The position numbers were made by a program, and so were the translations under genes. Under the pieces are notes generated by a model, which did no database searches, was not told the DNA's origin, and saw only the letters and a list, made by a program, of their open reading frames with translations. Source: CAZJJZ01 sp964546505 (GTDB lineage Bacteria > Patescibacteriota > Gracilibacteria > UBA1369). From it: 24,488 nt of DNA. Location: assembly GCA_964546505.1 (NCBI GenBank), contig CAZJJZ010000021.1:1-24488 (forward strand), in the 5' to 3' direction. Below, one piece after another: positions 6,963-16,228 of this stretch. Positions within the stretch are counted from its first letter, which is position 1, and every line of letters begins with the position of its first letter.

Positions 6963-9583
6963 TTGAAGGCAACTGCTCCACATCTGTGTTTTGTGCAGAC
7001 TCTGGTACTGTAGTTTTGGAAATCACCACTTGATCATCCACAAAATCAACTAATACCCGATCTCCTTTTTGAATGTGATGTTCAATCAACTGCAAAGATA
7101 ATTCATCCAAAATTTTACTTTGTATCAAACGCTTCAAAGGTCTAGCGCCAAACTTCTCATCATAGCCTGCCGTCACCAAATATAACGCCGCCATTTTGGA
7201 GAGCTCCAAATGTATACCCTGTTTTTGTAATCTCTTTTGCACCGCCTTTAATTGCAATTCCACAATTTGTGCCAAATCATCCTTAGATAAATGATCAAAC
7301 AAAACAATATCATCTACACGATTGATAAATTCAGGACGGAAAAAACTATGTAAAATCTTGTTCAATTCTACTTCTTGTTGCACCGGATCAGCCGCATATT
7401 TAGCCAATTCTGCCGCACCCAAGTTGGAAGTCATAATTATCACCGTGTTTTTAAAATCCACTGTTCTGCCCTTGGAGTCAGTCAACCTACCATCATCCAA
7501 AACCTGCAGTAGTAAATTGAAAACATCAGGATGGGCCTTTTCAATTTCATCCAAGAGCAATACTGTATAGGGATGTCTGCGTACCGCCTCAGTCAACTGA
7601 CCTCCTTCTTCATATCCAACATAGCCTGGGGGAGAACCCACCAATCTAGCCACTGAATGTTTTTCCATGTATTCACTCATATCGATGCGCGTGATCATCT
7701 TCTCATCATTAAACAAAAATTGCGCCAGAGCTTTGGCTAATTCAGTTTTACCCACACCAGTAGGCCCAATAAAGATAAATGAACCAATTGGACGATTTTC
7801 ATCAGCGATGCCTGCGCGACTTCTGCGTATCGCCTTTGAAACAGCCGAAATCGCCTGTTTTTGACCAATAACTTTTTTGCCCAATTCCTGCTCCATGGTT
7901 GCCAGTTTTTGAGTCTCTTCAGTGAGCATTTTGGCAACTGGTATGCCAGTCCACCTGGATACGACTTTAGCAATATCTTCTTCAGTCACTTCCTCTTTCA
8001 ACAAAGCTCTTTCACCCTGTAAAGCCGCTAATTTTTGCTGTGCAGCATCTATGGCTTTTTGTAATTCCGGAATTTTCCCATAATTTATTTCCGCCACTTT
8101 CTGATAATTTCCAACCCGCTCTGCTTGTGCCGCCTCACTCCTCAGTTCATCAATCTTTTGATTATGACCTTTGATGGTATCAATCACTTCTTTTTCATTT
8201 TTCCACTGCAATTCCAGAGCTTTATTCTGCTCACTCAATTCTGCCAATTCTTTTTCCAGCTCTACTAAACGCAACTGCGAGTTTTGATCGCTTTCCTTTT
8301 TGAGTGCCTCTCTTTCTATCTCCAATTGAGTAATTCGGCGATGTAAAGAATCCAACTCCGATGGTTTGCTATCGATTTCTATTTTCAATACTGAGGCCGC
8401 CTCGTCCATTAAATCAATCGCTTTATCCGGCAAAAAACGATCTGCGATATAACGGGAAGATAAATTCACGGCAGCCACAATCGCATTATCTCTAATTCGC
8501 ACACCATGATGCACTTCATACTTTTCTTTAACTCCTCGGAGTATCGAAATCGCGTCTTTGATAGCCGGTTCATTGACTTNNNNNNNNNNNNNNNNNAAAA
8601 CGCCTTTCCAAAGCAGCATCTTTCTCCACATATTTACGATATTCTTTCAAAGTAGTCGCACCAATAGTACGCAACTTTCCTCTGGCCAAAGCCGGTTTTA
8701 ATAAATTTCCAGCATCAACAGCACCTTCCGCTCCCCCAGCTCCCACAATAGTATGCAACTCATCGATGAAGAGAATAATTCTGCCATCAGAACTTTCTAT
8801 CTCGTTAATAATTGCCTTCAATCTTTCTTCGAATTCTCCACGATAAGAAGTACCAGCCAGCAAAGCACCCAAATCCAAACTCAAAATTAACTTATTTTTC
8901 AGCACATCAGGCACATCGCCATCAACAATCTTTTTGGCCAGACCTTCGACAATAGCGGTTTTCCCGGTACCAGGTTCGCCCACCAAGACCGGATTGTTTT
9001 TGGTTCTTCGGGACAAAATTTGCATTACACGCCGAATTTCCTCATCCCTACCCACCACAGGATCAACCTTACCTTGTTGTGCCAAAGAGGTAAAATCGAT
9101 GGTATATTTCTGCAAAGCTTGAAATTTTCCTTCAGGATTTTTATCGGTCACTCTTTGATTTCCTCGTAACTCTGCCAGAACTTTCAAAACCTGACTTTTC
9201 TCTAACTGTAACAATTTTGCCACATTGGCTTGCCCCAATAATGACAATAATAAGTGCTCAGTACTGATATATTCATCACGCAGTCCTGCGGCCTCACTTT
9301 CCGCCTGATCCAAAACTTTTTTCATCTCCGGTGTAAAATAAACCTGCTCACTTGCACCACTTACTGCAGGAATCTGGGCTATTTCTTGTTTTACCGCCGA
9401 GGTTAAAGTGGTAGTATTTTTCTCTAGTTGATGCAAAATTCCTTCCACCAACCCACCCTTTTGCTCCAACAACACCAACAATAAATGCCAAGGCGCCAAA
9501 GCCTGATGTCCAAGCTTATTGGCCAATTCAATAGTCCCCTGAATAGCTTCCGCTGATTTGGTTGTATAATTATTGAAGTTCAT
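6931..9583 (-). CDS. clpB: ATP-dependent disaggregase ClpB, with a mis-sized gap
   Basis: Hexameric chaperone that extracts proteins from aggregates with the DnaK system. In order: Clp N-domain (about 1-145), first AAA+ module with Walker A GEPGTGKT (202-209) and Walker B IILFIDELH, a long coiled-coil M domain (Glu/Lys/Leu-rich, 8380-8000), second AAA+ module with GPTGVGKT and VLLLDEIEKAHPD, and sensor-2 GARPLKRL near the end. Total is about 880 residues, as usual for ClpB. A run of 17 N at 8580-8596 falls after ALERRF and before VNEP. Homologues have about four residues there, implying about 10 missing bases, so the frame break is an assembly artefact. The ATG at 9583 was chosen because an earlier in-frame start at 9604 lies inside the CIRCE operator. 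Confidence 0.95.
8580..8596. other. Assembly gap (17 N) in clpB
   Basis: The flanking codons end in ALERRF and resume at xAA-GTC (V) NEP. Seventeen N put the two halves out of frame. A gap of 10 bases would restore the family sequence, so the N count is an estimate. Confidence 0.95.
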
Positions 9584-9597
9584 AAATTTGCACTTAT

Positions 9598-9624
9598 TTA
9601 GCACTCATTATTTTAGAGTGCTAA
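9598..9624 (-). promoter_or_regulatory. CIRCE operator (HrcA binding site) of clpB
   Basis: Perfect consensus inverted repeat: TTAGCACTC (9598-9606), nine-base spacer, GAGTGCTAA (9616-9624). CIRCE is bound by the heat-shock repressor HrcA. It covers the -10 region and the predicted transcription start of clpB, the classic position for repression. It also implies an hrcA gene elsewhere in the genome. Confidence 0.95.
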
Positions 9625-9638
9625 AAATATTTTGTCAA
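9610..9638 (-). promoter_or_regulatory. Sigma70-type promoter of clpB
   Basis: TTGACA (9638-9633) and TAAAAT (9615-9610) are spaced by 17 bases on the minus strand. The -10 box lies in the CIRCE spacer. The -35 box overlaps the stop codon of the upstream GH15 gene. Predicted start is near 9603, giving a leader of about 20 bases before ATG 9583. Confidence 0.8.
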
Positions 9639-11650
9639 ATCAAACCCAATTTGACCATTTTGTCCTTCAGTCTAATCATTGTCAGCACATATTCGCTATG
9701 ACTCCAGGTTAATGGCGCTACAGAAAGAGCACGTCCATCCAAAGGATCAATCTGTTCCGGTAAGATTCCTGCAGCATTGGCCCTTTGATTCACCCACTTC
9801 AACAAATCAAAGACTTCTTGCAAATCAGCTTTGGAATTTGCCAAATCAATTTTCCACATCGCATACCACAAAGTAGTAATTATCCAGGGGTTTCCAACCA
9901 ATTCCGGATGTAATTCACTATAAAATTCTCTTTGATAATAGTCATTAGTATAACGAGCTATTCCGCCAATTGGCCCCTTGACCCACAGCTGCTCCTTGAT
10001 GGCCGCCATGGTGGAAACTATTTTCTCGTCATGAGCTGGTAAAATGCCCATGCGCCAAACATAAGCCAAACTGGCATCCACAGTGGCATCTTGCTCCACA
10101 ATCACCCCTTCTTTAATCACGATTTTTTTATAAAAACGCCCATGTTCCTCTGAATACAAATATTTCATCATCGCCTTACGCATTTTTTCAGCGGTTTTGG
10201 TGAAGAGCGCGGCGTCGTCATAATGCGCTGTTGCCTCTGCCAAAGAAGCAGCTGCCAACAAACCGGCAATAGTAGTAGCCACGGTATAGCTAAACACACC
10301 TCTTTGTTCTTCCCATAAATCATAACTGGGCAGCGGCAAGTCATAATCAGGATAAACATATTCCACCATAAACATACCTGCTTTTTTGATGAAACTGTCA
10401 TACAATTCATACACATATTCCAAAGACATAAAATTCTGGTACAAATCATACAAAGCCACAATGGGCAAAGCGGTTTCATCTTCTTGTATCGGCAACTGAA
10501 CCTCACCATTTTTGAACATCGGATGCCAAGAAGATCCCAAAGAGCCATCTGGGTTATATTTGTGTAACATATACCCCTCGCTGGTGAGCAATTTACTGCA
10601 AAAATTAAAAAAGTCTTTCGAAGTGTCTGAATACTTGGCATGAGTCATTGCCATAATGGCAATCGCCGCGTCTCTTGCCCACATATAAGTATAAGTATCT
10701 TTATTAAACTTGATAATATCGGAATCATTGGCCGCAATCACCGCACCTCCATGATCGATTTGGGATTTTATGATCAACAAACTTCTGCGGAACAACTCCT
10801 GCAAATTCTCATCCAAACCGTCAAAATCACAAACCAATTTATTACTCCAATGCTTCCAATAATCCAAGGTATGCTGAAAAATTTTCGCTCCGGCANNNNN
10901 NNNNNTTTAATGAAATTTATTTTAAATGAATTAAATTTTATTGGTATGTATTTTTTTGACATCATTATAACTTTCCCCCGCACAGACATAATAATTCAAT
11001 ATTTTTTCCTCACCGGCTTCAAAATGTTCCTTAAAGCCTACCGTTGAATCCACAGATCCCTGTTCAATTGGATTGCCTTCCAAACGACCATCTTCAGCAT
11101 CCCGCCAAGTCCCTTCTTTACCCATATAATTACTTTTGCCAGTAGCAAATTCCACAATCCCATCACCACTTTTTTCCCACTCTCCAAAAATCAAAAAATA
11201 ACGACGCTTGCGATAATGAATGACTCCGTTCAAATAAGGATCATACTCTGCAGTATCCTGAAGTTTATCACCGTAAATATGTAAATCAGTGTGAAAAAAC
11301 AATTTTATATCTCGTGAATAATCAGCAGTATTTTTAACTCTAATTCTACGCATGAAGATATCACTGTAAGTCACAACCAGATCTTCAAAATGCAATTCCA
11401 ATTTCAAATCTCTATTTCTAGCCAGGGAATTTCCTACCAAGGAATCTTTATGATATTTGATTTCCATTTCCCAACCACTGTCGGTAAACCAGGAAAAACG
11501 TCCGTCAACAAAGATACCGATACGATGCAGATTTTTGTAAGTAGTATGATCTTCCATACCCACATGCGGATAATAAAAATCCGACATCAACAGATTATTG
11601 CTGATATTGACTAACAATTTCCCATTTCCAACTACCAAAGCTTTAGGCAT
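9635..11650 (-). CDS. GH15 glucoamylase-like glycoside hydrolase, interrupted by a gap
   Basis: Likely cytosolic alpha-glucan exo-hydrolase releasing glucose (glucoamylase or glucodextranase type; a GH15 trehalase is the alternative). The N-terminal beta-sandwich runs from MPKALVVGNGKLLVNISNN to about residue 240. The (alpha/alpha)6 barrel follows, with YMWARDAAIA, GYMLHKYNPDGSLGSSWHP, LPIQEDETAL, the acid-bearing DLWEEQRGVFSYTVA, and LPEQ...TWSHSEYVLTMIRL near the end. No signal peptide. Length of about 670 codons fits the family. The two halves are separated by 10 N at 10896-10905. About 29 AT-rich bases next to the gap carry a stop in the gene's frame and do not resemble the family, probably contig-edge error. 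The start codon overlaps the end of the GH57 gene by 8 bases, implying translational coupling. Ends in TGA. Confidence 0.88.
10896..10905. other. Assembly gap (10 N) in the GH15 gene
   Basis: The gap lies between ...SYNDVKKIHTNKI (stop in frame) and GAKIFQHTLDYWKHW. The 10906-10934 side is unusually AT-rich and adds more sequence than homologous GH15 linkers have, so it may be a low-quality contig end. Confidence 0.9.
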
Positions 11651-12953
11651 TTTGTTTATTTTGTAAATTGAGTACTTTTTCTTTTAGTCTGGCAAAGACA
11701 TTCATGTATGCGATATAGGCTTCATAAGGCGATTCATAAGGTGAAAAATACTTATGTACATCACCATCATGCCAATATTTTAAACACATATAATAAAAAT
11801 GATCTGAAGTCTGCATTTTACGCCACTCATCAACAATCTTCTGTACTTCCACTTTGCGCGATTTTTTGAGCGGATGCAGATATTTTTCCAAACCGGCAAT
11901 CGACTCGATGCAACTGTCCTGTAATGGATTTCCTGTCCAAGCAGAAAGATCTCTTTCCAAGTCCGCCCAGGATAAATGATTATGACAATCCACCTCCCCC
12001 NNNNNNNNNNGACGTGGAAATTTGGCTAAAGTTTCACTGGGAGTGGCAAAACCAATGCCCGCAGCCAAAACTTTTTCTGGCAAAGCTTTCAAAAATTCAA
12101 AAATTCCGGTATCCGCCCATTGATGTTCACCAAAAGTTTCAAAATCCATAAACAGATTGATCGAATCACCGACAATTTTTTCCAACCAACCAACATACTT
12201 TTCCACCGTTAACGGATACTCTTCCCAAGCTTTGTTACCAAAACGAAAAGCAATATCATCGGATAATTTATAATCTTTTAAAAGTAAACCAAACTCATTT
12301 TTGATTTTACCAATGGCATATTCCTCCGCAATTTTTTGATCTGCTGGATGCAGACCAGATGCCACGGGAGTTAATACATCATGTTGTTTTTTTCCGCTCA
12401 ACACTTTATCCCAGCCCTCCAATAACATTCCCTCGAAGCCCAAAGTTTTGATAAAATTTGCGATTTCATTGTTGTAAATCAACTCAGTATTTCTAAAAAC
12501 CTTCGTGTTAACCCCAAACAGTTTTTTAATCAATTTACGATGTTTCAAAATCTGCTCAGCGTAATCTTGCTTGGAATACAGAAAAGTCAAAGAGTGATAG
12601 TAAGTTTCCGATAACAGTTCCACTTGACCGGTTTGCACCAGTTTCTGAAAGCTGTTCAAAACCCGCTCACCAATTTCTCCGAACTGTAAACACTGTTCCA
12701 AAAAAACTCCCGATAAAGAAAAGGAAATCTTAAACTCCGGATATTTCTGCAACAACTCCAGCAACAACGCATTGGTCGGTAAATAACATTTTTCGGCGAC
12801 CTTTTGGAAAACGGCCAGATTGGTAGCTTGCGCAGGTCCAGCAAAATAATCTTTTTCCTCCTGAAAATAATTATAATCATTCAAACGATAAGGCTGATGT
12901 ACCTGGAAATAAAAGCAAATCGATTTGGCGTAATTAGTTTTTGTTTTTTTCAT
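11643..12953 (-). CDS. GH57 alpha-amylase-like glycoside hydrolase
   Basis: Retaining alpha-glucan hydrolase or 4-alpha-glucanotransferase family, here without signal peptide and so probably acting on internal glucan. The 436-residue product shows the GH57 motifs: CFYFQVHQPYRL (13-24, His19), FRNTELIYNN (153-162, with Glu157 as the expected nucleophile), LLEGWDKVL, and LFMDFETFGEHQW (267-279, Asp270 as expected acid/base). The C-terminal part after residue 315 (DCHNHLSWADLERDLSAWTGN) matches the conserved SWAD-x-E-RD-x-SAW region. Ten N at 12001-12010 keep the frame. It starts 9 bases after the GT4 gene and overlaps the GH15 start by 8 bases (ATGCCTAA), so the three form one operon. The exact substrate (maltodextrin, glycogen) is inferred from context. 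Confidence 0.92.
   Translation of the reverse strand: MKKTKTNYAKSICFYFQVHQPYRLNDYNYFQEEKDYFAGPAQATNLAVFQKVAEKCYLPTNALLLELLQKYPEFKISFSLSGVFLEQCLQFGEIGERVLNSFQKLVQTGQVELLSETYYHSLTFLYSKQDYAEQILKHRKLIKKLFGVNTKVFRNTELIYNNEIANFIKTLGFEGMLLEGWDKVLSGKKQHDVLTPVASGLHPADQKIAEEYAIGKIKNEFGLLLKDYKLSDDIAFRFGNKAWEEYPLTVEKYVGWLEKIVGDSINLFMDFETFGEHQWADTGIFEFLKALPEKVLAAGIGFATPSETLAKFPRXXXXGEVDCHNHLSWADLERDLSAWTGNPLQDSCIESIAGLEKYLHPLKKSRKVEVQKIVDEWRKMQTSDHFYYMCLKYWHDGDVHKYFSPYESPYEAYIAYMNVFARLKEKVLNLQNKQNA
12001..12010. other. Assembly gap (10 N) in the GH57 gene
   Basis: The gap sits between AKFPR and GEVDCHNHLSWAD. The reading frame is kept across it. Confidence 0.95.
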
Positions 12954-12962
12954 ATAGGTGAA

Positions 12963-14238
12963 TTATTCAGACAGCATTTTTTGATAGATTTTTTTGATTT
13001 TTTTGGATTGGTCATGCCAAGTCAAAAACTTAGTTTCCTGCTTGGCCTGTTTAGCCAAAGTTTTGGCCAAAACTGGATGATCGATCAAAGCAATTACCTG
13101 TGAGGCCATTTTCTCTATATCCCAAAAATCCACTTTTAAACTATTTTGAATCACCTCTCCGGCACCTGAGGTTTTACTCATAATTACCGGCGTACCCATT
13201 TCCACAGCTTCCAAAGCAGTAATACCAAAAGGCTCGGAAACAGAAGGCANNNNNNNNNNNNNNNNNNNNNNGGGAGTGATAAAATGCTCTCTGTAAGTCT
13301 TTTCCTCCCAAAAAACCAGCACAAAGCACTTTTTCCTGCAATCCCAACTGTATAATTTTTTGAATTATTCCCTCCATCATATCCCCACTACCTGCAATCA
13401 CGAACTTTACATTTTGCCGCTTACTCAATACTTTAGCAGCCATATCCACAAAAAATTCCGGACCTTTTTGCACAGTTACACGGCCCAAGAATAAAACAAT
13501 TTTATCTTTTTTATCAAACTTGGTCTCAATATCTAATTGGTGGTCTCGCTCTCCCTGATGATACAATGTAGCATTATGAACGACGGCAATTTTCTCCGGT
13601 GCAATCTGATAATATTGCACCAGCATGCGTTTGGTATGTTCGGAAACCACAATAATATGATCAGCATACCATAATCCATGCTTTTCTTTGGCATAGATAA
13701 AAGGATTGGGATGGCCAGCTGTGCGATCAATTTCTGTGGCATGTACATGGGCCACCAATGGTTTACCAGTCATTTTTTTGATACGCATCCCCGCCTGATA
13801 AGTCATCCAATCATGTGCATGAATCACATCATGGGGATGTTCTTTAGCCACTTCCGCAGCTTCAAAGGCAAATTTTTCCACTTCCAGCCAAAACTGTTTA
13901 CCATAGATCTCGTGATGCTTTTTGACTTGCTCAGCTTGGCCCGGTTGAACCTTTTCGATTTTGAACTTGATTGCTGTTTCCGTTTGAGGAAGTCCCTGAT
14001 AAGGGGAATAGAGCAACTTTTGATCCACCTGCAATTTCACAATTTTCATTTTCTTGGAAACCAGTTTAATATTCTGGCTAATTTCAGTATCCTCAATATT
14101 TAAATAAGAGGGAACCACAAAGGTTACCTCTACATCTTCTCTACCCAAGCCCTCCGCAATACCACGGCACGCTACTCCAAGGCCACCTGATTTGATGGGA
14201 GCGAACTCCCAGCCCAGCATCAATACTTTCATTGGCAT
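12963..14238 (-). CDS. GT4-type glycosyltransferase, glycogen-synthase-like, with a mis-sized gap
   Basis: GT-B fold glycosyltransferase, probably adding glucose to an alpha-glucan from a nucleotide sugar. N-terminal Rossmann half: MKVLMLGWEFAPIKSGGLG (the KSGGLG loop is like the KTGGLG of glycogen/starch synthases), DVIHAHDWMTYQAG, and VVSEHTKRMLV. C-terminal half: VLFLGRVTVQKGPEFFVDMA, FVIAGSGDM, and PSVSEPFGITALEAVEMGTPVI, the family E-x7-E donor-binding motif. No signal peptide. The 22 N at 13250-13271 break the frame between RAFYHS and MPSVSEPFG; homologues have about five residues there, so the true gap is shorter. ATG 14238 (or 14232) was preferred to TTG 14241. AAAGGA lies about 8 bases upstream. 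First gene of the GT4-GH57-GH15 operon, which supports a glucan role. Confidence 0.88.
13250..13271. other. Assembly gap (22 N) in the GT4 gene
   Basis: Codons before the gap end in RAFYHS and those after resume at MPSVSEPFG in a different frame. Twenty-two N give 25 bases between complete codons, not a multiple of three, so the gap length is an estimate. Confidence 0.95.
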
Positions 14239-14254
14239 CAAGTTAAATCCTTTT

Positions 14255-14288
14255 ATTATAACAGAAAAATGACTTTTAATTAAGCGCT
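14255..14288 (-). promoter_or_regulatory. Putative promoter of the GT4-GH57-GH15 operon
   Basis: A perfect TATAAT -10 box (14260-14255) sits 16 bases upstream of ATG 14238 on the minus strand. The -35 at 17-base spacing is poor (TTAATT, 14283-14278). The AAAGGA between the -10 and the ATG would serve as ribosome binding site, though the 5' leader would then be very short. Confidence 0.4.
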
Positions 14289-14314
14289 AAACCTGTCAAA
14301 ATTAAACAAACTAC

Positions 14315-14342
14315 TTGACGTAATGTGAAATAATCATATAAA
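14315..14342 (+). promoter_or_regulatory. Promoter of rlmL giving a probably leaderless mRNA
   Basis: TTGACG (14315-14320) and TATAAA (14337-14342) are spaced by 16 bases. The ATG at 14347 is only 5 bases after the -10 box, so transcription should begin at or within a base or two of the start codon. Confidence 0.65.
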
Positions 14343-14346
14343 GACC

Positions 14347-15474
14347 ATGCATTTAATTGCCACCTGCGCTTTTGGATTGGAGAGCTTAGTAGAAAAAGAA
14401 CTTAGAGATGCCAAAATCTGGACACTTAGCAAGCAAAACGGCCGAGTCGATTTCCAGGGCGAATGGGCAGAAGTAATTCGTAGTAATTACATTTTGCGCT
14501 GCGCTGATCGCGTTTATCTACACTTGGCAGAATTTGAAGCGAAAAGCTTCGACCAACTTTTTGATCATTGTTTTGCTATTCCGTGGGCCGACTTCTTGCC
14601 CAAGACGGCTAAAATCACTGTATTGGCAAGCTCCAATCAATCACAACTGCATGGTGTACCCACTATTCAAAGTATCAGCCAAAAAGCCATTTTCAAGAAA
14701 ATGTCTCAAAGCTATGGTTTAGAAACCTTCCCGCAAACCGGCCCTGAGTTTGAAATTCAAATCAAATTTCAAAAAGATCATTGCCTGATAGCACTCAACA
14801 CTTCCGGTACCAGTTTGCATCGCCGAGGTTACCGCCAAAAAGCCGGAGAAGCCCCACTCAAAGAAACTCTTGCAGCAGCCATGCTGCAACTAACTCTTAA
14901 CCCCCATCATAAAACTCTCATTGATCCTTTTTGCGGCAGCGGCACTATACCCATTGAAGCCGCTATGATTAGCCAAAAAATTGCTCCCGGTCTGCAACGA
15001 AATTTTGCCTACCAAAATTGGCCAATTACAGAAATCAAGTCACTGCAAAAAACAATTTATCAAGAATTAACTGCTCAAATTCAGCCAGCTGGCAGCCTGC
15101 AAATCCTGGGTGCGGACCTCAATCCCGACCTCATTAAAATTGCCAAACAAAATGCCAAAGCTGCAGGAGTAGAAAAAATCCAATTCAGTAGCGGTTCCTT
15201 CGCCAGTTTTCCTTATGCCAATTTCCCTCAAGCACTGCTCTTAACCAACCCACCTTATGGCGAAAGACTCGAAGAAGTGACTATTGCCGAGCAGATTCTG
15301 GCAGATTTGGGTCACCTTTCCCAACAACACCAACAATTGGAAATGGGCATTCTAACGCCTTCAGAAAATTTCAACCAGTTTTTTGGCCGACCCGCAAATC
15401 AAAATCGCAAGTTATATAATGGAAAAATCAAGTGCTACTTACAAATAATCAAAAAAAATGACTCAGCAATATAA
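14347..15474 (+). CDS. rlmL: RlmL/YpsC-type 23S rRNA guanine-N2 methyltransferase
   Basis: SAM-dependent enzyme expected to methylate a guanine of 23S rRNA (m2G2445 in E. coli numbering for this family). The 375 residues correspond to the short form without the RlmK half found in E. coli. An N-terminal ferredoxin-like plus THUMP region (about 1-155, starting IATCAFGLESLVEKELR) binds RNA. The Rossmann methyltransferase part has ALKETLAAAML-like PLKETLAAAML (170-180), SAM-binding DPFCGSGT (193-200), GADLNPDLI (255-263) and catalytic NPPYGERL (301-308). The start follows directly after a -10 box, so there is no room for a ribosome binding site. Its last 17 bases overlap the exonuclease III start, so the two are co-transcribed. 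Confidence 0.9.
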   Translation: MHLIATCAFGLESLVEKELRDAKIWTLSKQNGRVDFQGEWAEVIRSNYILRCADRVYLHLAEFEAKSFDQLFDHCFAIPWADFLPKTAKITVLASSNQSQLHGVPTIQSISQKAIFKKMSQSYGLETFPQTGPEFEIQIKFQKDHCLIALNTSGTSLHRRGYRQKAGEAPLKETLAAAMLQLTLNPHHKTLIDPFCGSGTIPIEAAMISQKIAPGLQRNFAYQNWPITEIKSLQKTIYQELTAQIQPAGSLQILGADLNPDLIKIAKQNAKAAGVEKIQFSSGSFASFPYANFPQALLLTNPPYGERLEEVTIAEQILADLGHLSQQHQQLEMGILTPSENFNQFFGRPANQNRKLYNGKIKCYLQIIKKNDSAI

Positions 15475-16228
15475 TTTTATTTCCTGGAATGTTAATGGCA
15501 TTCGCGCCGCCGAGAAAAAAGGGTTTGTAGACTGGGTTTTAGCTACGGACGCTCACGTCATCGCCCTGCAAGAAACCAAAGCTCACCCCGAACAACTCTC
15601 CCCCAACCTACTTCAAATACCAGGTTACCAATGCCACTGGAAATCCGGAGAACGTAAGGGGTACAGCGGAGTGGGAATTTATCACAAATTGCAACCACTT
15701 CAAACTTTAGACACATTCGTGGAGCCAATTCTCAATAATGAAGGCCGTCTGATAGGCTTGGAATTGGAAAAATTTTATTTTTTCGATTTATATGCCCCCA
15801 ATGGAGGACAAGGCATCGAGCGAGTTCAATATAAATTACAATTTTACAAGGCCTTTTATGAGTACATCACCAAATTACCCAAACCGGTGATTTTTTGCGG
15901 CGACATCAATACCGCACATCAAGAAATCGACCTTGCCAGACCGTCAGAAAACCGCAATACTTCAGGTTTTATGGACATTGAAAGAGAATGGCTGCATTTT
16001 ATCACCAAACAAGGCTATATCGATACCTTCCGGCATTTTCATCCCGGAGAAGCAAATCGCTACAGCTGGTGGGACATGAAAACGCGCGCCCGCGAACGGA
16101 ATGTGGGCTGGAGAATCGATTATTTCTTCGCTAGTCCTGAACTACAGCCCAATTTAATTAACGCAGATATTCTACACGAAAACCTAGGCTCAGATCACGC
16201 TCCCATTACCTTACAAATCAATATTTAA
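15458..16228 (+). CDS. xth: Exodeoxyribonuclease III / AP endonuclease
   Basis: Base-excision repair enzyme that cuts DNA 5' to abasic sites and trims 3' ends. The 256-residue product has the complete ExoIII (XthA/ExoA) set: ISWNVNGIRA (Asn11), ALQETK (Glu39), DLYAPNGG (Tyr112), CGDINTAHQEIDLA (Asp149, Asn151), RNVGWRIDYFF, and the terminal GSDHAPI (Asp246, His247). Length matches the family. It begins inside the rlmL gene (17-base overlap, different frame), implying translational coupling. Its stop overlaps the stop of the LOG gene on the opposite strand by 4 bases (TTAA at 16225-16228), with no terminator between the convergent genes. Confidence 0.96.
   Translation: MTQQYNFISWNVNGIRAAEKKGFVDWVLATDAHVIALQETKAHPEQLSPNLLQIPGYQCHWKSGERKGYSGVGIYHKLQPLQTLDTFVEPILNNEGRLIGLELEKFYFFDLYAPNGGQGIERVQYKLQFYKAFYEYITKLPKPVIFCGDINTAHQEIDLARPSENRNTSGFMDIEREWLHFITKQGYIDTFRHFHPGEANRYSWWDMKTRARERNVGWRIDYFFASPELQPNLINADILHENLGSDHAPITLQINI

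Noticed and set aside
8570..8631. clpB as two separate genes
   Set aside because: The two frames are consecutive parts of one ClpB broken only at an N run of uncertain length.
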